Below, in pieces: positions 33,760-42,652 of a DNA stretch of 64,000 nucleotides. A model generated the notes under the pieces. That model worked only from the letters and a program-made list of their open reading frames with translations. It did not search any database and was not told the origin of the DNA. The stretch is taken from contig NZ_CANKXW010000010.1 of NCBI RefSeq assembly GCF_947487805.1, positions 113,891 to 177,890 of the forward strand, in the 5' to 3' direction. Position numbers and translations under genes: made by a program. The DNA is from an uncultured Tateyamaria sp. (GTDB taxonomy: Bacteria; Pseudomonadota; Alphaproteobacteria; Rhodobacterales; Rhodobacteraceae). Each line of letters starts with the position of its first letter. Within the stretch, counting starts at the first letter, position 1.

Positions 33760-34911
33760 TTAGAGAATGAAGTCGTCCGCCGTCAGACTGTTCTCTTCGA
33801 CGTTGTTGAGGCGCAGGGAATTGATCCGGCCGGCGCTCAGATCGCTCATCCCGATGGTGGCATAAAGCGCGTCGAGGTTCACGAAAGCGTTGCCGCCCAC
33901 ATACGTCGTGACCGAGTCGATCAGCGCATCCACGCCCAGAGCTTCGACGGCGCCGGGAACGGCGGGAACAAAGGACGAGGCAAGCACAATCACGTCTCCG
34001 TCACGGAAATCGGTGATCACATCCCGGCCGCTGCCGCGCTCGAAGATAAAGACATCGTCGCCCGATCCGCCGCTCAGCGTGTCATTGTCATTGCCACCGA
34101 TCAGCGTGTCTTGCCCGCTGCTGCCAAGCAGCTTGTCCCGGCCATCGCCGCCAACCAGCACGTCGCTGCCGCGGCCTGCGTTCAGGAAATCGTTGCCGAT
34201 GCCGCCTTGCAGATCGTCCGCGCCATCGTTGCCAAAGATCCTGTCATTGCCGTCATTGCCCTGCAACAGGTCCTGTCCGTCACCGCCCGAGATCACGTCG
34301 TTGGCGGTCCCGCCGCGTACGGTGTCGTCGCCCGTGCCGCCGCGGATGCTGCTGGCTGTCGCATCCGACTGCTCCGCGACATAGAGGTCGTCCCCGCTCC
34401 CGAGAAAGACATGGCCGACAGAACCGGTGTTGATAACGATGTCGTCGCCCGATCCCATGATCAGCCGTTCCGACACTGTCCCCGTGCTGGTCTGGACAAA
34501 GATGTCGTCGCCGCCGCCCATACGGATATCGCCGTCAATCAGGCCGGAATTGAGGATGTAATCTGCGCCGCCACCCAGCTGGATGTCGCCGTTGATGATA
34601 CCGTCATTGGTGATCAGCCTTTGGCCCGTACCGGTCACCTGAATGACCGTCTCGGCGCGGCCACTGCTGCCGATAATGCCGGTGTTGGAAATGATCACAT
34701 CCGCCGTGCCATTTCCGGAAATGAAATCGCGCACGATCCCGTCATTGAGAACCAGGCTTTCCAGATCGCCCAAAAGCCCGAAATTCCGCGCTTCGCCAAT
34801 CTCCTGTTCAATCAGGAAAACCGGCGCAAAATCGATTGTATATCCTTGGAGCAATCCCATTGATGCTCCGAATAAAAGTGCGTCCAATTGTGTTTCTGCA
34901 GCAGTTGTCAT
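33760..34911 (-). CDS. RTX-type calcium-binding protein
   Basis: A 383-residue protein without an N-terminal signal peptide. Residues ~50-180 are a solenoid-like stretch of repeating LxNDGIxxGDI / GGGxDxIxNxG units. Residues ~185-285 are RTX nonapeptide repeats of the GGxGxDxLxG type, about ten copies. The C-terminal ~90 residues end in hydrophobic-acidic DDFIL, consistent with a type I secretion signal. It probably folds on calcium outside the cell. No secretion ABC genes are adjacent. GGGGGA precedes the start. Confidence 0.85.
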   Translation of the reverse strand: MTTAAETQLDALLFGASMGLLQGYTIDFAPVFLIEQEIGEARNFGLLGDLESLVLNDGIVRDFISGNGTADVIISNTGIIGSSGRAETVIQVTGTGQRLITNDGIINGDIQLGGGADYILNSGLIDGDIRMGGGDDIFVQTSTGTVSERLIMGSGDDIVINTGSVGHVFLGSGDDLYVAEQSDATASSIRGGTGDDTVRGGTANDVISGGDGQDLLQGNDGNDRIFGNDGADDLQGGIGNDFLNAGRGSDVLVGGDGRDKLLGSSGQDTLIGGNDNDTLSGGSGDDVFIFERGSGRDVITDFRDGDVIVLASSFVPAVPGAVEALGVDALIDSVTTYVGGNAFVNLDALYATIGMSDLSAGRINSLRLNNVEENSLTADDFIL

Positions 34912-35027
34912 GACAAAATCCCCCAGGTGTCTGCCTTAATTGTGCCTTAAAATTGCCTTATTTGCCACCGTCGCAGGGCGCTGTTTCCAACGGGGAAACA
35001 AACCTTCGGCAGAGGCAGGAAAGCACA

Positions 35028-35055
35028 AAAAAACCGGCCAATCGGGCCGGTTTTT
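35028..35055. terminator. Bidirectional terminator between livF and the RTX-like gene
   Basis: AAAAAACCGGCC and GGCCGGTTTTT form a long stem around a five-base loop, with A- and T-runs on both flanks. It ends the leftward liv operon 25 bases after the livF stop. Confidence 0.88.
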
Positions 35056-35079
35056 CTATTCGAAGTTGAAGAATGAGGC

Positions 35080-35835
<756 letters not shown>

Positions 35836-35861
35836 GTGTCCGTCCTTAATTTTGAGCCGGT

Positions 35862-35919
35862 GGTGGGCAAATTGCCCACCCTACCGGGTGCCGGGAGTAG
35901 GGTGGGCAATCTGCCCACC
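35862..35919. repeat. REP-like double palindrome between livG and livF
   Basis: GGTGGGCAAATTGCCCACC at 35862-35880 is a hairpin, and GGTGGGCAATCTGCCCACC at 35901-35919 is a second copy. CCCTAC/GTAGGG link the two as inverted arms. A third related hairpin lies at 38980-39001 in the same operon. Such elements typically stabilise or process mRNA. Confidence 0.75.
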
Positions 35920-35921
35920 GC

Positions 35922-36686
35922 CTATGCCGCGTCCTGCGTTTCGCCCAGATAGGCTTCGCGCACCTTGGGGTGGCCCTTGATGTTGTCGGGCGTGTCTTCG
36001 ACCAGAGGGGTGCCTTGCGCCAGCACGGTGATCCGTTCGGCCAGGCTGAACACCACATGCATGTCGTGTTCGATGATCGAGATGGTGATGTCGCGGTCGT
36101 CCTTGATCTGCTTGAGCAGGTCGATGGTATTGTTGGTGTCCGCGCGTGCCATGCCCGCCGTCGGCTCATCCAGCAACAACAGTCGCGGTTCCTGCGCCAG
36201 GCACATGCCGATTTCGAGCCGCCGCTTGTTGCCGCGCGACATGGTGGCGGCGGTCTCGCCGCGCGCATCGGCCATGTTCATCTCTTCCAGCATCTGCTCG
36301 GCCTTCTCGATGATCTCGCGGTCCTTCATCATTGCCGCGAATGCGTTGGGCGTGAACGCCCCGTCGCGCTTGGCAAAGCAGGGGATCATCATGTTTTCCA
36401 GCACCGACAGATCGCCAAAGATCTCGGGGGTCTGGAACACGCGGGAAATGCCCATCTGGTTGATCTCGTAGGGCTTGCGGCCCAGCACGGATTGACCGTC
36501 AAACATGACCGACCCGGTGTCGGGGATCAGCTTGCCCACCAGACAGTTCAACAGGGTGGACTTGCCTGCGCCATTCGGCCCGATGATCGCATGGACAGAA
36601 TTCTCGGCCACGCTAAGGTTGACATCCCCCAGCGCTTGCAGACCGCCGAACCGTTTGCCCACGTTTTTGACTTCAAGGATACCCAT
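35922..36686 (-). CDS. livG: Branched-chain amino acid-type ABC transporter ATPase (LivG)
   Basis: A 254-residue ABC ATPase with Walker A GPNGAGKST, signature MSRGNKRRLEIGM (variant of LSGGQ), Walker B LLLLDEPTAGMA and the switch His in IEHDMHVVF. The altered signature (MSRGNKR) is notable but occurs in LivG homologues. It pairs with LivF on the LivHM permease. Confidence 0.93.
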   Translation of the reverse strand: MGILEVKNVGKRFGGLQALGDVNLSVAENSVHAIIGPNGAGKSTLLNCLVGKLIPDTGSVMFDGQSVLGRKPYEINQMGISRVFQTPEIFGDLSVLENMMIPCFAKRDGAFTPNAFAAMMKDREIIEKAEQMLEEMNMADARGETAATMSRGNKRRLEIGMCLAQEPRLLLLDEPTAGMARADTNNTIDLLKQIKDDRDITISIIEHDMHVVFSLAERITVLAQGTPLVEDTPDNIKGHPKVREAYLGETQDAA

Positions 36687-36698
36687 TGTGTTTTCTCC

Positions 36699-37898
36699 TT
36701 ATTCCGCAGGTGTGGTTTTGCCGTCAGGCGTGTCTGTGGTCTTTTTCTTGCGACCGAACAGGCGGGCGATGCGTTGGCCGCCTTCGACCAGGCCACCGGG
36801 CAGGAAGATCACGACCAGCATGAAGATCAGGCCCAGCGTCAGGTGCCAGCCCTTGCCGATGAAGGGATAGATCAGCGCCACCACGAAGTCTTCGAGCCCG
36901 TCGGGCAGGAAGGCGAACCAGGTGTGCAGGATGTCCGAGTTGATCTTGGACAGGATGTTTTCCATGTACTTGATCGCACCCGCACCCAGCACCGGGCCAA
37001 TCAGCGTGCCGACACCGCCCAGGATGGACATCAGGACGACTTCGCCGGATGCGGTCCAGAACATGCGTTCCGCGCCCACCTGCGTGTCCATCGCCACCAT
37101 CAGGCCACCGGCCAGACCGGCATACATGCCCGAGATCACAAAGGCGGCCAGTGTGTAAGGCTTGGAGTTCAGGCCCGTGTAGTTCAGGCGCTGCTGGTTC
37201 GATTTCACCGCCCGCAGCATCATGCCAAAGGGCGAGCGGAAGATGCGGATCGACAGGTAGAAGGCCAGCAGCATCACGATGCCCGCGAGGTAGTAGCCCA
37301 CATTGAAGGTGAACACCCATGCCCCGACACCGAGGTCAAAGCTTGATCCCATCTCCAGCCCGAAGAGGTTGGCCTTGGGCGTTGCCCCTTCGGCCAGCGC
37401 GCCGTCCAGAACGCGGGGGTCGTTGACCTTGGGTTGCAGGCCCGTCTCGCCGCCCGTGATCGGTGTCAGCACCGAATAGGCGAGGCTGTAGGACATCTGC
37501 GCAAAGGCCAGCGTCAGGATCGAGAAGTAGATGCCCGAGCGCCGCAGGCTGATCCATCCGACCGCAAGGCTGAACAGGCCCGCGACGATCACCGACACGA
37601 TGATGGCCGGGACGACGTTCATGGTCAGCAGCTTCATCATCCAGATGGCGGCGTAAGAGCCGACACCGAGGAACGCGGCGTGACCGAACGAGAGGTAACC
37701 GGTCAGGCCGAACAGGATGTTGAAGCCGATGGCAAAGATCCCGAAGATCACGAAACGCTGCATCAGGTCGGGATAGCCCGCGTTGAATTGCGCCAGGCCG
37801 GAACCTTCGGGAAAGGGGTTGAGGATGAAGGGGGCCAGCGCCACGAGGATGGCCACCAGGATGAGCAGGCGGGTGTCTTTTGCGTCCAATCCGAACAT
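36699..37898 (-). CDS. livM: Branched-chain amino acid-type ABC permease (LivM)
   Basis: A 399-residue permease with about ten membrane segments. LivM hallmarks include [58 protein letters not shown] and the [14 protein letters not shown] loop. It forms the inner-membrane channel with LivH. The C-terminal tail ([14 protein letters not shown]) is cytoplasmic. The gene overlaps no neighbour and lies 12 bases before livG. Confidence 0.93.
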   Translation of the reverse strand: MFGLDAKDTRLLILVAILVALAPFILNPFPEGSGLAQFNAGYPDLMQRFVIFGIFAIGFNILFGLTGYLSFGHAAFLGVGSYAAIWMMKLLTMNVVPAIIVSVIVAGLFSLAVGWISLRRSGIYFSILTLAFAQMSYSLAYSVLTPITGGETGLQPKVNDPRVLDGALAEGATPKANLFGLEMGSSFDLGVGAWVFTFNVGYYLAGIVMLLAFYLSIRIFRSPFGMMLRAVKSNQQRLNYTGLNSKPYTLAAFVISGMYAGLAGGLMVAMDTQVGAERMFWTASGEVVLMSILGGVGTLIGPVLGAGAIKYMENILSKINSDILHTWFAFLPDGLEDFVVALIYPFIGKGWHLTLGLIFMLVVIFLPGGLVEGGQRIARLFGRKKKTTDTPDGKTTPAE

Positions 37899-37901
37899 GG
37901 G

Positions 37902-38933
37902 TCAGTCCTCCATCACGCCCTTGCGGCCCATAAGGCCCCGAGGACGGGTCAACAGAATGATGATGGCCACCAGGTAGATGACGATCTGGTTGATGCCGGG
38001 CAACACGTCCAGCACCTGGCGCATCGAGGCAAAGCTTTCGAGGATGCCGAGCAGGAAGCCGGCGGCGACGGCGCCGGGCAGGGAGCCCATGCCGCCCACG
38101 ACCACCACGACGAAGGACAGCACGAGGAAGTCCATGCCCATGTGGTAGTTGGGCGAGTTGATGGGCGTGTACATGACACCCGCAAGGCCCGCGACAGCGG
38201 CGGCAATGCCGAACATCAGCGTAAAGCGGCGGTCGATGTTGATGCCCAGCAGCTGCACGGTCTCGCGGTCTGCCATACCGGCCCGCACGACCATGCCGAA
38301 GGTGGTGAATTGCAGGAAGGCAAACACGGCACCGATGATGATGGCAGCAAAGCCGAAGTAGATGATGCGCCAGTAGGGGTAGATGATGACGTTCGGGTCA
38401 AAGCCCAGCATCGCCCCGAAATCGAACGACCCTTTGAACGCGTCGGGTGCGGGGGTCGGAATGGGGTTTGCGCCGTAGTAGAACTTGATGATCTCTTGCA
38501 GGACGATGGCAAGGCCAAAGGTCACGAGGATCTGGTCGGCGTGCGGGCGTTTGTAGAAATGCTTGATCAGGCCGCGTTCCATGATGACGCCGATGGCGAT
38601 CATCACCGGAATGGCAAAGATGATGGACAGCGGCACAGCCCAGTCGATGATGGCGTCCCCGGTGGCCTGACCGAACCAGTCATAGACGTAAGGGACGTCG
38701 ACCTTGAGGGGGTTGCCGAGGAAGTCTTTTTGCGTGTCGTCGATGACGGTATGGCTCGCCGAGATGATGCGGCTGAGGGTCACGGCGCAGAATGCACCGA
38801 TCATGAACAGCGCCCCGTGGGCAAAGTTCACGACACCCAGCGTGCCGAAAATCAGCGTGAGACCCAGCGCGATCAGCGCATAGGCCGAGCCCTTGTCGAG
38901 CCCGTTTAGAATTTGAAGGACGATCGCTTCCAT
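37902..38933 (-). CDS. livH: Branched-chain amino acid-type ABC permease (LivH)
   Basis: A 343-residue permease with about eight membrane segments. It has LNGLDKGSAYALIALGLTLI, VVNFAHGALFMIGAF and the conserved GGMGSLPGAVAAGFLLGI loop. It contains an extra hydrophilic segment (residues ~55-80, including TQKDFLGNPLK) and a periplasmic stretch around APDAFKGSFDFG. Start ATG 38931-38933 follows two hairpins in the leader. It is the first permease gene after the binding protein gene. Confidence 0.92.
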   Translation of the reverse strand: MEAIVLQILNGLDKGSAYALIALGLTLIFGTLGVVNFAHGALFMIGAFCAVTLSRIISASHTVIDDTQKDFLGNPLKVDVPYVYDWFGQATGDAIIDWAVPLSIIFAIPVMIAIGVIMERGLIKHFYKRPHADQILVTFGLAIVLQEIIKFYYGANPIPTPAPDAFKGSFDFGAMLGFDPNVIIYPYWRIIYFGFAAIIIGAVFAFLQFTTFGMVVRAGMADRETVQLLGINIDRRFTLMFGIAAAVAGLAGVMYTPINSPNYHMGMDFLVLSFVVVVVGGMGSLPGAVAAGFLLGILESFASMRQVLDVLPGINQIVIYLVAIIILLTRPRGLMGRKGVMED

Positions 38934-38960
38934 CGGCTTAACCTTTGGTTGAGAGAGACG

Positions 38961-39001
38961 TGTCCCCGCGGGGACAGAGGGGTGGGCATGACTGCCCACC
39001 C
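38961..39001. repeat. Two palindromic hairpins between the binding-protein gene and livH
   Basis: TGTCCCCGCGGGGACA (38961-38976) is a perfect 16-base palindrome. GGGTGGGCATGACTGCCCACCC (38980-39001) is a hairpin of the same family as that at 35862-35919. Position just after the binding-protein gene fits an mRNA-stabilising or processing role that lifts the binding protein above the permeases. Confidence 0.65.
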
Positions 39002-39016
39002 AATGTTTTCAATGGC

Positions 39017-40357
39017 TTATGCGCCGGGGTTGCAGGAGCCCAGCTCGCCACCGAAGATCGACGCGTCGTATGTCACCTGGCTTGTCGGTGTGATTTCGAC
39101 GATTTCGAGAAGGTCGAACTCGGACGTCGGGTTCTCTTTACCCTTCACGACGAGCACGTCCTTGAAGCACTGGTGGTCTTCGCCACGATAGAGCGTTGGA
39201 CCGTTGCCCATGCCGTCGAACTGGAAGTCTTCGAGCGCTTCGGCAACCGCACAGGGGTTGAACGACCCGGCACGTTCCACGGCATCTGCATAGAGCAGGG
39301 CCTGAACGTAGCATGTGTGCGCGGCCTGGCTCGGCGGGAAGCCGTACTTGGTGCCGAAGGATTGCACGAATGCTTTGGAGCCTTCGTCCTGCAGCGACCA
39401 GTGCCAGTTTGTCGAACCGAAGATGCCTTTGACGTTTGCGCCAGCACCCTTCGCCATCAGGCGGGAGTAGAGCGGAACGACGATCTCGAAGTTCTTGTTG
39501 TTCACCAGCTTGTCGCGCAGGCCGAACTGAACCGCGTTGGTCAGCGAGTTCACCATGTTCCCGCCGTAGTGGTTCAGAACCAGAACGTCGGCACCGGACT
39601 GCAGAACAGGCGCGATGTAGGACGAGAAGTCTGTTTGTGTCAGCGGCGTTTTCACAGCTGCAACAGTTTCCCAACCCATGGCTTCGGTCGATGTGCGCAC
39701 GGCTTCTTCTGTGGTGTAACCCCAGTTGTAGTCGGCGGTCAGGTGATAGGCCTTGCGGTCCGTGCCGTAGTTGTTGGCAAGGATGGGCGCGAGGGCCGCA
39801 CCGGACATGTAGGAGTTGAAGAAGTGGCGGAAGCCATTCGCCTTCTTGTCCTTGCCGGTGGTGTCGTTGGAGTGGGTCAGACCCGCCATGAAGATGACGC
39901 CTGCCTCTTGGCAGAGCGCCTGCACGGCCACGGCCACGCCCGAGGACGAACCGCCCGTGATCATCACGGCACCGTCTTTTTCGATCATCGACCGGGCCGA
40001 AGCGCGGGCGGCGTCAGATTTCGTCTGCGTGTCACCTGTGACGTATTCGACTTTCTTGCCCAGGATACCGTTGCCTTGCAGGGCCTTGGACGAGAACGTG
40101 TTCATCAGGCCGCCGTCGCCGCCACCGTTCAGGTGCTCGACCGCGAGTTCGTAGGCGCGCAGTTCGTCCGCACCTTCGTCCGCGTAGGGGCCGGACTGCG
40201 GCACGTTGAAGCCGAGTGTGACCGAGCTGCCGGTGGGGGCGTTGGTAAAGCCCGAGTGGCCATCGGCACGCAGATACGTCGGCAGTGTCAGGCTTGCAGC
40301 ACCGGCAACTGCGCCGGTCTGGATCAGACCGCGACGTGTCAGATTCATTTTGGACAT
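39017..40357 (-). CDS. ABC transporter substrate-binding protein (HAAT/LivK-type)
   Basis: A 446-residue type I periplasmic binding protein. A twin-arginine-like signal (LTRRGLIQTGAVAGAAS) precedes LGFNVPQSGPYADEGADEL, GGSSSGVAVAVQALCQEAGV and HLTADYNWGYTTEEAVR. The ligand may be a branched-chain amino acid, an amide or a urea-like compound; the sequence does not say. TGGGAGGA lies before ATG 40355-40357. It opens the leftward transporter operon. Confidence 0.9.
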   Translation of the reverse strand: MSKMNLTRRGLIQTGAVAGAASLTLPTYLRADGHSGFTNAPTGSSVTLGFNVPQSGPYADEGADELRAYELAVEHLNGGGDGGLMNTFSSKALQGNGILGKKVEYVTGDTQTKSDAARASARSMIEKDGAVMITGGSSSGVAVAVQALCQEAGVIFMAGLTHSNDTTGKDKKANGFRHFFNSYMSGAALAPILANNYGTDRKAYHLTADYNWGYTTEEAVRTSTEAMGWETVAAVKTPLTQTDFSSYIAPVLQSGADVLVLNHYGGNMVNSLTNAVQFGLRDKLVNNKNFEIVVPLYSRLMAKGAGANVKGIFGSTNWHWSLQDEGSKAFVQSFGTKYGFPPSQAAHTCYVQALLYADAVERAGSFNPCAVAEALEDFQFDGMGNGPTLYRGEDHQCFKDVLVVKGKENPTSEFDLLEIVEITPTSQVTYDASIFGGELGSCNPGA

Positions 40358-40588
40358 AAATATCCTCCCATGTGTTGATTTGCGCACCCCCGCTCCTCAA
40401 CGGGGCTGCGCCACACCTTTTGGTGCAAATGTGTTATGGGGCAAAGTCAGAAAATTGCGCAATAAACCCCTTGTTTTTCACAACTATTTTGTAAACATAT
40501 GCACAATACGGCGGTATACATTGTAAATTTTCTTATGTTGCATCGCAGAAACGCCTTGAAATAGCAGGCAAAGGAACGGGGGCGCGCC

Positions 40589-41887
40589 ATGGCACGCGAG
40601 GGGCTGACCGGAACACGCATTCGCGAACGCCGCGTGATGGTGGGGGCGAAACAATCCAATCTGGCGCGCCAGATCGGGATCTCGGCCTCGTATCTGAACC
40701 TGATCGAACACAATCGCCGCAGAATCGGCGGCAAGCTGCTGTTGGATATCGCAGCGGCGCTGGGGGTCGAGGCCTCGGCGCTGACCGAAGGGGCGGAGGC
40801 CGCGCTGATCGCGACGCTGCGCGAGGCCGCGTCGGGCGCGCGCATGCCCGAGACGGAGATAGAGCGGGCCGAGGAATTCGCGGGCCGGTTTCCCGGCTGG
40901 GCCGACACGCTGGCCACGGCGCACCGCAAGATTGCCGCCCTCGAACGTACGATCGAGACATTGAGCGACCGGTTGGCCCATGACCCTGCGCTTGCCGCGT
41001 CCGTGCACGAGGTACTGTCCACTGCGGCCTCGATTCGTTCGGCGGCGTCTATCCTGGCCGAGGACAAGGACCTGGCGCCCGAATGGCAGGAACGGTTTCA
41101 CACCAATATCGATGCGGACAGCCGTCGCCTCGCCGAAAGTTCCAAGGCGCTGGTCGGGTTTCTGGATGCAGAGACGGGCGATGCGGCGGGGTCAAGTTCC
41201 CCGCAGGAGGAGGTCGAGGCCTTTCTCGAGGCGCGCAACTATGGCTTTGCCGATATCGAGGATGGCCGCGCGCAGGTCGATGATCTGGTGGCGCAGGATC
41301 CCGCGCTGACCTCGGTGGCGGCGCGGCACATCGCGCGCGGCGTGCTGGAGCGGGTGCGGGCCGACAGCGCGCGGGTTGCGATGGCGGATCTGGAACAGGC
41401 GCTGGCGCAGGGCCCGCTGGATCCGCTGGCGTTGGCGCAGGCCTTTGACGTGTCCGTGCCATGCATCCTGCGCCGCTTGGCGGCGGCGCCAACGCTGACA
41501 TGCGGGCTGGTGGTGGCGGACCGGTCGGGGTCGCTGCTGTTTCGCAAGGCGGTGCAGGGATTCACCATCCCGCGCTATGGCCCGGCCTGTCCACTTTGGC
41601 CGCTGTTCGAGGCGCTGAGCGTGCCGGGTCAGATGTTGCAGCAGCGCGTTTCGATGTCGGGCGCGTCCGATGTACAGTTCGACTGCTATGCTGCGGCGGA
41701 GTTCACCGGCCCCGCAACGCTGAACGCGCCGCCGTTGGCGCAGGCCACGATGCTGGTTCTGCCCGTATCGACGGGGGCCGCACGTGAGGAGGGGACCGTC
41801 AAGAATGTGGGGGCGGCCTGCCGGATCTGCCCGGTGCGGGCCTGTGCGGGGCGGCGTGAGCCGTCGATCCTCAGCGACGGCTTCTGA
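40589..41887 (+). CDS. XRE-family regulator of the ScfR/RamB type
   Basis: A 432-residue protein. The N-terminal HTH (TRIRERRVMVGAKQSNLARQ, then GISASYLNLIEHNRR) is followed by a helical region. The C-terminal domain is of the DUF2083 kind, with a Cys-containing end (CRICPVRACAGRREPSIL). Members such as PccR and RamB sense CoA thioesters and control propionate, acetate or related acid metabolism. It precedes a two-component pair but is not fused to it. The effector is unknown here. Confidence 0.85.
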   Translation: MAREGLTGTRIRERRVMVGAKQSNLARQIGISASYLNLIEHNRRRIGGKLLLDIAAALGVEASALTEGAEAALIATLREAASGARMPETEIERAEEFAGRFPGWADTLATAHRKIAALERTIETLSDRLAHDPALAASVHEVLSTAASIRSAASILAEDKDLAPEWQERFHTNIDADSRRLAESSKALVGFLDAETGDAAGSSSPQEEVEAFLEARNYGFADIEDGRAQVDDLVAQDPALTSVAARHIARGVLERVRADSARVAMADLEQALAQGPLDPLALAQAFDVSVPCILRRLAAAPTLTCGLVVADRSGSLLFRKAVQGFTIPRYGPACPLWPLFEALSVPGQMLQQRVSMSGASDVQFDCYAAAEFTGPATLNAPPLAQATMLVLPVSTGAAREEGTVKNVGAACRICPVRACAGRREPSILSDGF

Positions 41888-41984
41888 GCTTTTGACAGGT
41901 CCGGCAAATCGGCACATAGTGCGCGCGTACCGCAGACGGGGAACACCCCGCACCGTCGGTGCACCGAAGGGGAGGATTGCAGCG

Positions 41985-42359
41985 ATGGGCAAGCATGTGC
42001 TGCTCGTTGAGGACGAGATCAACATCATAGAGGCCATACGGTTCCTGCTCAGCCGCGAGGGCTGGCAGGTGGACACCCATTCCGATGGCGCAACGGCGCT
42101 TGCCATGATCCGGGACATGCGACCCGATCTCGTGGTGCTGGATTACATGCTGCCGGGCAAGAGCGGCCTCGATATCCTGACCGAATTGCGGGCCGATCCC
42201 GAGTTCACGTCACTGCCGGTGCTGATGCTGACCGCGCGCGGCCAGTCGCGCGACCGCGAGATGGCGGAAAAGGCGGGCGTGAGCCGGTTCATGACCAAGC
42301 CGTTCTCCAATACCGAAGTCATGACGGCCGTGCGGGATCTGGTTCAGCTGGCGCAATGA
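41985..42359 (+). CDS. Single-domain response regulator
   Basis: A 124-residue CheY-like receiver with no output domain. The acidic pocket is E9-D10, the phosphoacceptor is D53 in LVVLDYMLPG, then the Thr in MLTARGQ and the Lys in RFMTKPFS. GGGGAGG at 41969-41975 sets the start at ATG 41985. It likely receives phosphate from the kinase two genes downstream, with which it forms an operon of overlapping genes. Output must go through protein contacts. Confidence 0.92.
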   Translation: MGKHVLLVEDEINIIEAIRFLLSREGWQVDTHSDGATALAMIRDMRPDLVVLDYMLPGKSGLDILTELRADPEFTSLPVLMLTARGQSRDREMAEKAGVSRFMTKPFSNTEVMTAVRDLVQLAQ

Positions 42360-42652
42360 CGGAACAGGGCCCACCGCCGATATTCCTGGAACGCCGCAGT
42401 TATCGCCGCCGCCGGATGATGGATGCGCTGCGGCTGTTGCCCGTTGTGGGCGTGTTGCTGTGGTTGCTGCCGATGTTCTGGCCCAAGGCGTCGGACGGGC
42501 CGGCGGCGCCCGCGCCCTTGGCCATGTCAGATGCGATTGTCTATGTGTTTTGCGTCTGGGTGGCCCTGATCGCAGGCGGTGCCGCGCTGTGGTGGGCGCT
42601 GCGGCCTCCCAATGGAGATGGCCCCGAGGATCCCGCGCGAGAGGACCGCTGA
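42356..42652 (+). CDS. Small two-TM membrane protein
   Basis: A 98-residue protein with a basic N-terminus (ERRSYRRRRMM) and two hydrophobic segments, LRLLPVVGVLLWLLPMFW and AIVYVFCVWVALIAGGAALWW. No known family is recognised. It is coupled by overlap on both sides (ATGA) to the response regulator and the kinase, so it may be an accessory or signalling subunit of the sensor. Confidence 0.7.
   Translation: MTEQGPPPIFLERRSYRRRRMMDALRLLPVVGVLLWLLPMFWPKASDGPAAPAPLAMSDAIVYVFCVWVALIAGGAALWWALRPPNGDGPEDPAREDR

Noticed and set aside
33742..34863. A long rightward frame opposite the RTX-like gene
   Set aside because: The minus frame shows clear RTX nonapeptides and a good ribosome-binding site; the plus frame is its shadow.
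37434..38909. A 491-codon rightward open frame opposite livM and livH
   Set aside because: Composition is almost wholly His/Asp/Glu/Arg/Gly, the antisense image of hydrophobic permease codons; livM and livH are well supported.
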